From Pteria penguin (taxonomy: Eukaryota; Mollusca; Bivalvia; Pterioida; Pteriidae), in contig CM068581.1 of the NCBI GenBank assembly GCA_035048485.1, positions 62,163,393 to 62,227,392 on the forward strand: a stretch of 64,000 nt of DNA. The letters are read 5' to 3'. Of the stretch, positions 38,944 to 50,133 are shown in pieces (positions within the stretch are counted from its first letter, which is position 1; every line of letters begins with the position of its first letter). Made by a program: the position numbers and the translations under genes. The notes under the pieces are model-generated. The model was not told the DNA's origin, searched no databases, and saw only the letters and a list, made by a program, of their open reading frames with translations.

Positions 38944-39212
38944 CGATGTGGGTCAATGGATGAGGTGCTCGGCTCATGACCAAAAGGTCAGGGGTTCGAT
39001 TTTCGCTGTGGGCACACCGTTATCCAGTCTTTCGGATGAGACAGTAAAAACCGAGGTCCCGTGTCACAGAAGGCGTAGCACGTAAAATATCCCTCACTGC
39101 TTCGGGTGGGTCTGTTGCAAAGGTTTAATTTTCTATATGATTCATCAGACAGATGCCGTCAAGGAGTGACGTAAAACAATAACTAATTCATCGATCAATA
39201 AAATAATAAATT
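38944..39212 (+). mobile_element. tRNA-derived SINE, family B
   Basis: Same architecture as 37449-37712: GGGTCAATGGATGAGGTGCT head, B box GGGGTTCGATTTT, body CTTTCGGATGAGACAGTAAA and CTCACTGCTTCGGGTGGGTC, tail GAGTGACGTAAAACAATAAC with ATCA/ATAA units. The CACCATATACGTG segment before the tail is deleted. Confidence 0.85.
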
Positions 39213-39317
39213 AAGTGTACACAGCACTGTCAAGACTAGAATTGCTGGAAACAACATCAGAATGACAGTTTCCTTCATTTATATCCTCATGTTACAATGC
39301 TTATGACTTCGTCACAA

Positions 39318-39502
39318 ATTTGGCGGAGTTAGAGGGAGAGGGGGTTGGAAACCCCCTTTGGTGGGAAAATTTTAACCCCCCCCCCAAGTCATTTTCGACC
39401 ATTTTTAGGGCTGTGACCCCTTTCCAGACCGATAGTGCAAAACATTTGTCATGGGAGACTGCAACCCACCCCCGCTTTCAAAAATTTTTAGATCCGCCTA
39501 TG
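39318..39502. mobile_element. short TIR element, 5-bp TSD (GGCGGATC family, copy 2)
   Basis: Ends ATTTGGCGGAGTTAG and TAGATCCGCCTATG. The flanking direct repeat is CACAA at 39313-39317 and 39503-39507. The interior has G- and C-runs (GGGGGTTGGAAACCCCC). 185 bp, no coding capacity. Confidence 0.75.
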
Positions 39503-39915
39503 CACAATATTTATGAAATAGGTAACTTCCTGCTTCATTGTCGTAATATACTGGAACAATTATTGAGAACAACGCGAGACTCGAACAAAATACATCTTAC
39601 ATTATGTTAAAGTTTTACGCTATCTCTTAGTTATTTTACGGCTGTTGGCAAGCAATGTTAGCATTACACCTGTTTTTTCAAAAACTTTATGATGAGTTTT
39701 AAGGTAATTATCTTTGACAAGACTTCAAAAGTAATCAAGTTTAATTTGTAGGAATGCTGTGCCATTTTACTTATTGTACTGCTGTTTTATACGAATCAGA
39801 GCTATGTCCACATTTTAAATCTGTTATCTTTCCAAATGATTTCTGTTCAGATGATATTTATACATGGTAATGATTTGCTTACAGAGCATCTTTCATTTTG
39901 CATGTATCTCTTCAG

Positions 39916-40042
39916 AAGACCCAATGTGACACGTGATGACCGAGTTACAGGACAGGTCCTGACAAGTGACAGACCACCGAAAACATCTCCCGCTACGTCG
40001 AGTGTACACTTTAAATATTCTCAGACGTCACACAGCTATTGA
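39916..40042 (+). CDS. candidate terminal exon, unknown gene
   Basis: A strong acceptor (TTTTGCATGTATCTCTTCAG) is followed, after one linking base, by 41 codons to TGA at 40040-40042. The residues look like a disordered C-terminal tail (RVTGQVLTSDRPPKTSPATS). GC content is above background. No upstream exon of the needed phase is established. Unknown function. Confidence 0.25.
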
Positions 40043-40220
40043 GGAGAATTTCGATGTGGCATACAACTACCAACACGAAAACTTTAGAAAGATGCACATA
40101 CACAATGTCTATGAGAAAGAGGTGCAATTTATCAACATTTAACATGAATTTTGTATAGAGTATGTTTCCTATATTCGATATTGTACATAGTATGTCTTCT
40201 ATATTCAATATTGTATTTCA

Positions 40221-40490
40221 GCCGGCGTGGCCTAGTGGTATCGCACCGGACTCCTGATCGGGAGGCCGGGGTTCGAGTCCCGCTCTGGCCATGCCGGTGT
40301 CCTGTCTTTCGGATGAGACAGTATAAACTGAGGCCCTGTGTCGTGGTATGCATGACACGTTAAAGATCCCTCACTGCTTCAGGAGGGTCCGTTGCAAAGG
40401 TCAAAATTTGTATGCCCCGCATCAAGCAGATGCCGTCACCATATACGTGAAATTTTCGTGGTGTGACGTAAAACAAAAATCATTCAATCA
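40221..40490 (+). mobile_element. full-length tRNA-derived SINE, family B
   Basis: The best-preserved copy. The head GCCGGCGTGGCCTAGTGGTA (A box) and GGGGTTCGAGTCCCG (B box) fold as a tRNA-like 5' region. The body has CTGTCTTTCGGATGAGACAG and GATCCCTCACTGCTTC, and the tail is GTGTGACGTAAAACAAAAAT then (CATT/ATCA)n. ATATTGTATTT occurs at both edges (40208 and 40491), consistent with a target duplication, although it is also part of the host minisatellite unit. Confidence 0.92.
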
Positions 40491-40547
40491 ATATTGTATT
40501 TGTATGTCTACTATATTCAATATTGTAATGAATATGTCTACTATATT

Positions 40548-40700
40548 CAGTGGCAGATTTAGGGGGGTGGGGGTCCGCCCCCGCCCTTTGCTACATATTT
40601 ACCAGTAAAACTCCAGATTTGGCACAAAAAATGGCTTAGTAGTTTGGCTAATACACATGTGCCCCCCCCCTCCTTTTCTGAAATTCTAGATCCGCCACTG
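40548..40700. mobile_element. short TIR element, 5-bp TSD (GGCGGATC family, copy 3)
   Basis: Ends CAGTGGCAGATTTAG and CTAGATCCGCCACTG, flanked by ATATT at 40543-40547 and 40701-40705. The interior has G- and C-runs near each end. 153 bp. Inserted into the 30-bp minisatellite. Confidence 0.8.
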
Positions 40701-41075
40701 ATATTCAATATTTTTTGTATTTAGTAAGTCTCCTGTATTCAATATTGTATTTAGTATGTCTCTTATATTCAATATTGTATCTGTATGTTCCCTGTATTGT
40801 ATTTAGTACGTCTCTTACATTCAGTATTGTATTTAGTAAGTCTTCTATGTTCAATATTGTATTTAGCAAGTCTCCTATATTGTATTTGTATGTCACCTAT
40901 ATTTAGTATTGTATTTAGTATGTCCCCTATTTTCAATATTGTGCATGTATTTAGCATATCTCCATAATCAATATTGTATTTATTGTGTCTTCCATATTCA
41001 ATGTCGTATTTAGTATGTCTCCTATATTCAATATTGTATGTAGTATGTCTTTTATATTCAATCCATTTCCTTCAG

Positions 41076-41150
41076 CGTTTCGACATCACTGGGTTCTTAC
41101 CGAAAGATAACACACTAACTGACGCTGTGTCACAGGAGCACATACGCTAA
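41076..41150 (+). CDS. weak candidate terminal exon
   Basis: A good acceptor (TTCAATCCATTTCCTTCAG) precedes 24 codons and TAA, reading RFDITGFLPKDNTLTDAVSQ and four more residues. GC-rich for the region. Too short to exclude chance. Product not recognised. Confidence 0.2.
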   Translation, partial: RFDITGFLPKDNTLTDAVSQEHIR

Positions 41151-41437
41151 CGTATCTAGGTGGACATTCAACCGTGACATCACAGGTGACGTCAGATGAT
41201 TGGATAGATAACCGTCTCCTGCTTCACTAGACAAACCTGCCATGGATGTCCATCACCAAAAAACCTCAAAAACATTCATTAAGCAAAATATACGAAAGGG
41301 ATTTCGTATTAATTTAAGGTTTCGGGATTCGGTATGGACAATTACTGTAGGGATGAGAGATAACATGTGATCATTGCACGGGGACTTTCGCCATTACATT
41401 CAATGTCCGTTTGCCGTTGTCAAGCATTCTCGTAATG

Positions 41438-41905
41438 AGATACTAGGTATCCTCGCTATGACATGCTAGGTGTCACTGCTGTACATCCCTGCTATGACAT
41501 GCTAGATGTCACTGATGTACATCCTTGCTATGACATGCTAGATGTCACTGCCGTGCATCCTCGCTATGACATGCTAGACGTCACTGCTGTGCATCCTCGC
41601 TATAACATGCTAGATGTCACTGTCGTGCATCTTCGTTATAGCATGCTAGATGTCACTATCGTGCATCCTCGCAATGACATGCTAGATGTCACTGTCGTGC
41701 ATCCTTGCTATGACATGCTAGATGTCACTGTCGTGCATCCTCGCTATTACATGCTAGATGTCACTGTCGTGCATCTTTGCTATGACATGCTAGATGTCAC
41801 TGTCGTGCATCCTCGCTTTGAGATGCTTTATGTCACTGCGAGCATACTCGCTATGACATGCTAAATATCAATGTCGAACATCCTCGCTATGAGATGTCAT
41901 GTCAT
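41438..41905. repeat. 36-bp minisatellite, about 13 copies
   Basis: The unit is roughly GCTATGACATGCTAGATGTC then ACTGTCGTGCATCCTC. Because 36 is divisible by three, a 133-codon frame stays open (12-residue repeat around MLDVTVVHPRYD). This is a consequence of the period, not evidence for a gene. Confidence 0.93.
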
Positions 41906-42016
41906 GTTTGCCATGGAATGCCGGAGGTCGATCTGAAATACTAAATGAAGGTATCTCTGTGACAAACCTGTTCTATACAATAGTTCTGATCTGATATCCC
42001 ATTAAGGTCATGGGCC

Positions 42017-42090
42017 ACACGAAACCAATGAGATTTGAACCCTCAACCTTACGAACTGAGAGCACTAATCATTAAGCGTTCAGGTGCTCT
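42017..42090 (-). mobile_element. possible tRNA-like SINE head fragment
   Basis: On the minus strand, a B-box-like GGGTTCAAATCTC and an A-box-like stretch lie at tRNA-like spacing. No SINE body follows, so it is either a truncated SINE head or a decayed tRNA. Confidence 0.3.
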
Positions 42091-42804
42091 GTAATGAAAG
42101 TATCCAAAATACATGTATGTGTAAAGAAATCTTGTATATATAACGCATGGTGTTAAATATTAACCAAATAACAGACTGCAATCACCCATAATAATAGAAT
42201 TGAAATAATTGTATTCCCTTTTTGTCCCCAAATAAACAGACCGGTTTTATTTTATTTAATTGTTAAATATATTTATTTAAGAGGGCACTGGCGACCAGAA
42301 GGATGAAGATTTTATTGCTGTAACTATTTTTCAGAGTAAATACTAAGCTGTCAGTATAAGGTATGCAATTATGTCACATTTCGTTGGTTTATATCGCTGA
42401 TGTCACGTGATATATAATGCCGCCTATCATCAGCATGATGCTGTAACAATGGCGGCAGAAATAATAGACTTAGTAATAGAAACAAATTACCTTGAACTGA
42501 ATGAGTTTTTCTACAAATTTATTGCTAAATGTGTTAATTTTATGGTTTAAATTCACATTAAAGATAAAAAGTGAGTACCTTTGACCTTATTCTATGACCT
42601 TTTTGCAATGACGCATCATTTTCCTTCAAAAATCCCCGACGGTTATTTGCCTTAGTCTAGATACCAATGTAAAAGGTATACAAGTGTGGCACATGTACAT
42701 CCAGTCTATTGGTTTTGAAATTGTGATTCATATGAATAGAACTTTACTTTTGAATTAATTTAATTGAAATGTCATTTAATACTATGAAATATCTTTCCTT
42801 TTTT

Positions 42805-43447
42805 TGTAAAAAGATCACACAACTTACTGTAAAGATGTCAGACAATTTTCTGTAAAAAGGTCATACAACTTGCTGTAAAAAGGTCACATAACTTACGTTT
42901 AAAAGGTCACACAACTTGCTGTAAAAAGGTCACACAACTTATTGTAAATAGGTCACACAACTTGCTGTAAAAAGGTCACACAACTTGTTGTAAAAAGGTC
43001 ACACAACTTGCTGTAAAAAGGTCATATAACTTACGGTTAAAAGGTCACACAACTTGCTATAAAAAGGTCACACAACTTGCTGTAAAAAGGTCACATAACT
43101 CACGGTTAAAAGGTCACACAACTTGCTGTAAAAAGGTCACACAACTTGTTGTAAAAAGGTCACACAACTTTCTGTAAAAAGGTCATATAACTTACGGTTA
43201 AAAGGTCACACAACTTGCTTGAAAAGGTCACACAACTTGCTGTAAAAAGGTCCCACAACTTACTGTAAATAGGTCACACAACTTGCTGTAAAAAGGTCAC
43301 ACAACTTGCCGTAAAAAGGTAACATAACTTACGGTACAAAGGTCACACAACTTAAGTAAAAAGTCATACAACTTACAGTAAAAAGGTCACACAATTTACA
43401 GTAAAAAGTCACACAGGGTACTGAAAAAGGTCATACGACTTAGTGCA
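42805..43447. repeat. 23-bp minisatellite, about 28 copies
   Basis: The unit reads AAAAAGGTCACACAACTTGC then TGT. A subset of units (GGTCATATAACTTACGGTTA and relatives) recurs at intervals of several units, indicating block duplication. Nearly every unit keeps AGGTCA. Confidence 0.95.
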
Positions 43448-44242
43448 ATCTTTCAGATCTTAATATTTTTTTTTCTTTTCATTCAACGGTAGAAAAAATG
43501 TTCTACTGAAAAATGAAAGCAGTTAATATTCTTAATTTACATTATAGAAAAGCATTAAAAGAAATAAAATAATTCTTAAATGTTTCTTTTGTAAAAAAAT
43601 TTATATCCTTAGCAAAGGTGATTTTAATATAACCTACTTCTTTACTCTAGGACAAATATTCTAAATTACTTTTAAATGACTTTTTAAAAGTTTTGTCTAT
43701 TCTGGATTGTCAACCCCGTCGCAGAAGTGCAGGAGAGAAACGAACGACAACTCTGTCAAAAATTTGGATTTTTTTTTAGTTGAACTAGTTTAAACTTAAT
43801 TTTGTAATGGCTTTTCCTGACGAATCTGCAGCACATTCGTATAACAAAATTCCTCAGGTTCTGAATTGATAGATTTTAACTTTGATTTGTTAATTCCGTA
43901 AGTCTCCTCCATGTTAAATAGCAACATTTATACCGCACGTTTGCACTTAATAAAAAATATTTCCCTATTCACATTATAAAGTTGGACGTGTATAATCATT
44001 AATTTTTATCGTAAATTACGAGATACCAATGCAAATAGCTGTAGAATAATTCTAATAATCCATTTCTTGTACCTCGAACTGTAACGATTGAAATCCTATG
44101 TTACAACATAACCGTTATGAATGACCGGTTTCACGCGCTTTTTATAGTAATATTTAAGAATTTTGGACTGTAAAAGGAAAATCGGATTATTTCTTCATTT
44201 TCCAGTATACTTTTTCATTACTTTCTGTTCAGTTGTTTCAAA
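43448..44242. other. no gene seen
   Basis: Unique AT-rich DNA between arrays. Confidence 0.45.
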
Positions 44243-44292
44243 ATCATTATCATCAGCAACATCATCATCTTCATCATCATCATAATCATCAT

Positions 44293-44347
<55 letters not shown>

Positions 44348-44419
44348 GTCGTCGTCGTTGTGTTGTTGTTATTGTTTCTATTATTACTGTTAATATTATT
44401 ATTAATATTAATATTATTG

Positions 44420-44482
<63 letters not shown>

Positions 44483-44502
44483 TATTATTATAATTTTTTT
44501 TA

Positions 44503-44544
<42 letters not shown>

Positions 44545-44545
44545 T
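44243..44545. repeat. (CAT)n, then (AAT)n facing (ATT)n
   Basis: A CAT/ATC array (44243-44360) is followed by an AAT array (about 44421-44480) and, after a short spacer, an ATT array (about 44503-44543). The last two are inverted copies and can fold into a hairpin. Confidence 0.95.
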
Positions 44546-44900
44546 ATTTGCAATATTACATCATATTTAGCATAAATACATGTGAACAGCAAGACAAAAA
44601 TACCTTTTAACACACACACACATACACCCCACACCAGAACACATTCACACAAATTTAACACAAATAATAATTTTGAATGTGTATCTAAACATGCCAAAAT
44701 AGAAAAAAAAATGGGTTGACTTATGATTGTTTTCCATTACTAGCTGTTTTCACTTTCTTTCATCTTCTAAAAAAAGTAAGACATCCTTTCAAAATTCATT
44801 GGATGTATTCTGAACTATTCTTAACAAATTTTAATTCAGTTTTGAAAAGTAATTTTACTTCGGATTTCATTCACAATTTCTAACAAATCCAAAACTGAAC

Positions 44901-44946
<46 letters not shown>

Positions 44947-44947
44947 A
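44901..44947. repeat. (GTT)n microsatellite
   Basis: About 16 uninterrupted GTT units. Direct read. Confidence 0.97.
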
Positions 44948-46440
44948 AGGCTAATCAAGACCTTTATATTAACCATTTTCTAACCCTCTTTGTCATATTT
45001 GAGACAAGTTGATTTCTTGATATTTTACTATTTTTATTGTTCCATATGAGCTTAGAAACATTCTTTATAATTCTGTAACAAAATCATTATTTGGTCGAGG
45101 GAATGAAATAAACAGATGAGGGAGACAGTAAGAAAATTGTTATCACAGTTATTTTGCGGGTAGTACTGAAGTGTCTCTTTGTTAAGTTGTTTCATTTATT
45201 TATTTGTTATATTGCTCTTTACTTTTTATTCTATTGTTATACTATCTATTTTGTTCTATTCTTTTTCTAATTTCTTATCGTCGTATTCAGAGAGGAGATT
45301 GCTAAGGTTGCACATCCTCCCTTACGATTCCAATTTGTACTTAAAGCTTAATTATGATTACTTCAGTAACTGGGACTACGCCCCTCTCCTTAGCATAATT
45401 ACCAAATTCCTTTTTTCTATCCTCGAAAATTACCGATTTCGATCTCTGCATCTCAAAAACAAAAACAGTTTAAAAAATTAATAAAAATATGTTCAAAACT
45501 GGTGTTCAAATGCCGATATAAGGGTGTGGAAACAAAGGCACAATTCAATTTTGTGTTCCTCAAGCCATACAGGATTAACGAGATCATGGTTAACTGATTT
45601 GTAGATTATCTACAGCATATCATGTGATCATCTCAGGATTATCCTGTATTATCCCTCACATTACTCTTCACAACATCTCTTTCTTCCTGACATCTGCTAA
45701 GTTTACACGTATATGTTCCAGACTGAATAAAAACAAAACTTTTTCCTTCGTATCTATTTTTCTATTGACTTGAAAGCATAAAGAAGAACTTCAAAAGACC
45801 TATATGTTTAGTTAGAAAAGATGACAGGATATTTTCTGTTGTGCGGCGATAGACCATTATCTCGGTAGAAATGAAGAAGACTAGATAAGAAAATAACTGA
45901 GTCGAATGGACACAATTAGGTATGTTATGATAACACAGGCTGGCTACTGGTACCCTTGTATGACCTCACCGAGTCAGGTCAAGCCGATGTATCTATAGTG
46001 AATGGCGGCATTAAAGAGAAATAAAAAGGGATGCTAATTATCAAACTACAGTCTTAAATATCTCATCAGATGAAAGTAATACATGGAAAGTTAACACCCC
46101 ACCCACCCCAAATCCCTTTTCTTTCGATGTGGAAAATGTTTCCAAGAACCACCTCGAAAATTGCAAGATCAGCTTCCCTGAGAATGAGGCTACATATGTA
46201 TTTCAAAAACGTTAAAAGAGGTATATAAATACTTAATGGCGTTGACATAGTGGGGGGCGTACATGTATGAGTGCACTGACTAAGGTACACTTGTACATAA
46301 TAAGTTAACACGGATGATAATACTTAAGTACATTGTATATTAAATGAGGTACACTTCAGTTTTGTAATTTTTACATTAACGGAGGCACCAAAGACAATGT
46401 AAGGTAATTCGGTAATATACATGTGTACGTTCACATCTAA
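44948..46440. other. no gene seen
   Basis: Unique AT-rich DNA. A long pyrimidine tract (45185-45290) ending TATTCAG gives several short open frames downstream, none convincing. Confidence 0.4.
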
Positions 46441-46704
46441 TTAGGTACAGGAGTAATCACATTTGGTACATATGATACTCGTATGTCTTGTCTTTACTGA
46501 AATTTTTATACAACAAAAACCGGGATTCATCTCCACGTTACTGTCCAGTATTAATGGATACACTTTATCTTCATTGGCTACACTGACGGAAGTTACACTT
46601 GCCCCACCCAGGGAAGCCAAAATCAAAATCCGATGATCTTCTCCAAATAGTAGTTGCTCATGAGAAAAGAAACCAACAATGGTATAGATAAAGCTAGATT
46701 TCAC
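46441..46704 (-). pseudogene. LINE ORF fragment: 2A-like motif + zinc-knuckle region
   Basis: Residues 51-62 of this 87-residue minus frame (LILDSNVEMNPG) match the core of 2A-like sequences that occur near the N-terminus of the main ORF in some CR1/L2-like LINEs of invertebrates, normally followed by a cysteine-rich PHD-like finger. Here cysteines at 64, 65, 79, 82 and 86 follow (around TSIICTKCDYSC), in the expected order. The residue after NPG is F, where the consensus needs P, and the acidic D before the VE pair is N, so 2A activity would be lost. The frame stops within the finger region. I read it as a decayed 5' LINE fragment. Family membership is inference; endonuclease and reverse transcriptase regions were not found nearby. 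Confidence 0.5.
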
Positions 46705-47678
46705 GATCGATTCTCGAACTCATGATTCTAACACCTTATCTTTAATCTAGGGTCTGCATTTTTCAGTAAATCACATAGAAAACAGATGTCGAGATAATTT
46801 CTAGCTTTCATTCTACTTGTTAATGGTGTTTGACAGCTTTCATCTAACGCTATGACTATAATTTCAGTGGTCAAAAGTCAGATGACCAGTGTCTGACCAC
46901 CACTACGACCATCGGCTGACCACTGTCGTATTGTATCACTTTCCTGCATGCTGATGTGGCCATCTGTACTTGCGGAGAGCGTCCAATGCCGGTAGTGTGC
47001 AATGTGAATACGAAAATCATATGCATTAGGGCGCATAGGCGATGGGGAAATTTTAAAAAGGGGGGAGCAAAACTTGTATCATTTATCATTTGTTATTGTA
47101 TTATCTATTTCGCTTGTCAGAGAGGAGGTTATATTCTATGTGCCATTAGTTTTCATGTTAGTCAAAAAGTAGATCCTAAACCACCACCACACACCCCCTT
47201 TCCTTTTCTGTCCACTTCGTATATATATTCGCTTATATAGCGTTGTTGGAGTCTATAATTTCTCAATTCTTATGTACACTGAACGTTTTAAGTACAGTGG
47301 TCGTTGTAAATAAAAACAATATCTCGAACCACATGAATAAATATATTTTATATCAATATAGAGGAAATAGCAGTTTAATACGTGATTGCTTTATGCATTT
47401 TCTTGGAGGAAAATTGAATTCAGAAACATGAGATTCACATGGTCATCATTCAGGTGACGTCATTCATCCTCTTTAACTCCGGCCACTGGTCAATTTCACT
47501 GAACACCGATAATTATAGGTTGCTAATCGTCGTTAAGTGTAGGGGTGATGAGTGGTCATCTAGGATGTTAATTTGTAAGGCATGTAATTTTCTGTCTTTC
47601 AGATCCTAGTATTCAATTACCCCTGAGATTTGAGTCATAGTGACCTTATAGTTCGGTATCATATCTCACAGAAATGAG

Positions 47679-47718
<40 letters not shown>

Positions 47719-48726
47719 TTACGTTGTGTTAAACAGAACTTTAGTATATTAGTCTATTCTTCAAGCTAATCAGGAAGAAATATTTTATTATCAAATAAAC
47801 AAATAATCAGAATAATAATATAGTCATGTACTTTCAAGAAAAATTTCTCAGCCTGTACTTTCATAAAGCAACATAATATTCAGACACATTTCGTGTGTAA
47901 ATGTACAGCGACTACGGACACAAATCAAATTGGAGCTGGGGGGAGGGGCGGAGGGAAATTTTTGAAATTTAATGAATAATTGACAAACTTCAGATTAAAG
48001 GAATAAAAGACAAATTTTCAAATTTAAGGAATAATTCTATGAGTAAAAAATATATCAAAATGAATAATAATGAAATGAATTACAATAAGATTTTCAAAAA
48101 TAAAGAAATAAAAAGGGGGTATAGGTTTATATGTCATCGACTAATTGTACAATCTACATTGGATGGTTAAAAACCATTTAAGAGATAAATTTTATAATTT
48201 ACACAATTATTTGTATGCCATTTTCATATTAGCCGCCCCCTTCCCCTGGTGTCTTCGTTTATGATATATCACTGCAAGCAGTAATGCTACAGTAAAGAAT
48301 GTTAATTCATGTAAGCATTTCCTTACTGTAACTTGGAGGCAATCTGAGAGAAAAAAAAAAACTTGTAATATAATTTGAAGTTAAAATTTATGCCAAGAAA
48401 AACTCAAAACCTTGTAGCTAAACGTTAGATAAACGTTACAATAAAAATTGATGTCTATTTCATTTGGTATTAGCTCCATGGAACATTTGAAGATTTGAAA
48501 GAATACATTAATTTTTAATCAGTAAGTTATTGGTACGGTAATTTGAGAGCATTACATTAAAAAGTACATACTGATAATTCAAATCACACAGGTCAGGTAT
48601 GTTTTAAATTAAACGCTACTTTGAATCCTTTCCCCGTATCAAATCTTCAGAAAACGTTTTATATCGTTACAAGTAAAACTCTGCGATACCGATCCGATTT
48701 TCACAACGTGAAGTCCAAAGAACATG
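46705..48726. other. no gene seen; (GA)n at 47681-47716
   Basis: Unique DNA with a GA microsatellite. A TGACGTCA palindrome occurs near 47456. A plus-strand open stretch from about 47454 to 47600 follows TCATCATTCAG but has no consensus donor. Confidence 0.4.
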
Positions 48727-48869
<143 letters not shown>

Positions 48870-49077
48870 AAGGAAATTGTAACAACATTCACTATTCATA
48901 AGTATCGGATCAACCTCAATGAAGGTTAATGCAAATCGCTCGAGAAAAAGGGGTCAATATAAAAGCACAGGTAAGCGATAACGATACTAAAACAATTAAA
49001 AAATTGCCAAATTTTCGAAGCAATCTGCTTCTTCTTCAGGACACACACATACAAACACTGAAGAAGAAGCAGAGTGA

Positions 49078-49767
49078 ACAATATTCCAATACCCCTATCC
49101 ATGTAAAACTGTTGGTCCGGAAAGACCATGCTTTATTAAAACTCTCTGTAGTGACACCAAAGGAACCAAAACAATTTATAATGTTTTTATTCACAACAAT
49201 ATGTACATTGAATATAAAAAACATGAAGCAAAATGGGAGAATATATTACATCAAGCTATTGAATGGAAAAATAAAAATCGGTGTGCTTTTAAATTCACCA
49301 TAGATACCAAATTAATATGGTTCCAGTACAGAACTGTACAGCGTATTATTGCCACAAATAAACTTTTATATCAAATGAATGTAAGAAACGATGCGCTATG
49401 TACTTTTTGTAAAATACATCAGGAAACAATTACACATTTGTTTTTCGATTGTGACATTATCAGAGATCTATGGAATATGATAGAAATCTGGAGTAATCAA
49501 AATAATATATATGATTTTCATTTTAATATGTTCAATGTACTTTTCCTTTTTGATGGAAGCAGACATCAAGCTGTCAATATTTGTATTGTTTTAATCAAAT
49601 TATATATTTATAAATGTAGAATTATAAAACAAACAATTGCTTTTGATAAATGTATAAAATATCTTCAAGATTACTATGCCACTGAAAAACTAAGGTACAG
49701 TATTAATGGAAAATGTGATAAATTTAATGAAATTTGGCAAGTTTTTCATGACATATTGTTAGTATAA
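49078..49767 (+). pseudogene. 3' end of a Tx1/L1-like non-LTR retrotransposon ORF2
   Basis: The frame is open from just after a TGA at 49075 to TAA at 49765-49767; the first ATG (49201) is internal. From that ATG, residues 36-56 (TKLIWFQYRTVQRIIATNKL) and 67-84 (C67xxC70...H79xxxxC84, ending ETITHLFFDC) match the C-terminal zinc-binding region (zf-RVT) that follows reverse transcriptase in Tx1/L1-type LINEs. Upstream codons TIYNVFIHNN fit the same family. The reverse transcriptase and endonuclease are missing, so this is a 5'-truncated copy. A 3' UTR-like stretch and an A-run (50138-50151) follow. The frame is intact, which suggests a relatively recent insertion. Confidence 0.88.
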
Positions 49768-50081
49768 TATAAAAATATTGCAATATCATATATCTTATTA
49801 ACAAAATTTGTATAACCAATATCAATATATTTTGTTACTTAATTATACAGATATTTCGCATTATATTCTTAGATTTAATAAAATATGTTGCCTGCGTGTA
49901 TATTGTGTGTGTTTGAGTATGTCTTCACATTCATGTTATATATATATAAATATATCACAAGAACAAAATATAATTCACTTGTACTATAATTAATATTTCA
50001 TAACATTATAACGTTCATTTTGGAAAAGTATATGATAAATATCTGTCATATGACTATGTATCTATAAGTATGTAATATGTA

Positions 50082-50133
50082 TGTATGTATGTGTATTATA
50101 TGTATGTGTATTATATGTATGTGTGTATAATAT
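50082..50133. repeat. (GTAT)n-like repeat in LINE 3' region
   Basis: GTAT units and repeated TGTATTATATGTATG text precede the A-run at the presumed 3' end of the LINE. Confidence 0.8.

Larger units (their letters stand above)
40146..41060. repeat. 30-bp minisatellite, split by a SINE and a TIR element
   Basis: The unit reads AGTATGTCTCCTATATTCAA then TATTGTATTT. Blocks occur at 40146-40218, 40491-40547 and 40701-41060. They are separated by a SINE (40221-40490) and a short TIR element (40548-40700), so the array predates both insertions. Paired open frames on both strands here (repeated YSILYLV- or LNTILNI-like) are products of the repeat. Confidence 0.92.

Noticed and set aside
40221..40292. 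Functional tRNA gene
   Set aside because: The tRNA-like head continues directly into a SINE body found in several other copies, so it is SINE-derived.
40132..40608. 70-86 codon frames at 40132-40363 and 40348-40608, and a similar one at 55158-55388
   Set aside because: They translate SINE sequence in several frames; the near-identical frame at 55158 confirms the repeat origin.
41463..41864. 133-codon open frame with a 12-residue repeat
   Set aside because: Explained by the 36-bp minisatellite period (a multiple of three). No independent coding evidence.
44233..44697. Histidine-run and asparagine-run frames
   Set aside because: Products of (CAT)n and (AAT)n arrays.
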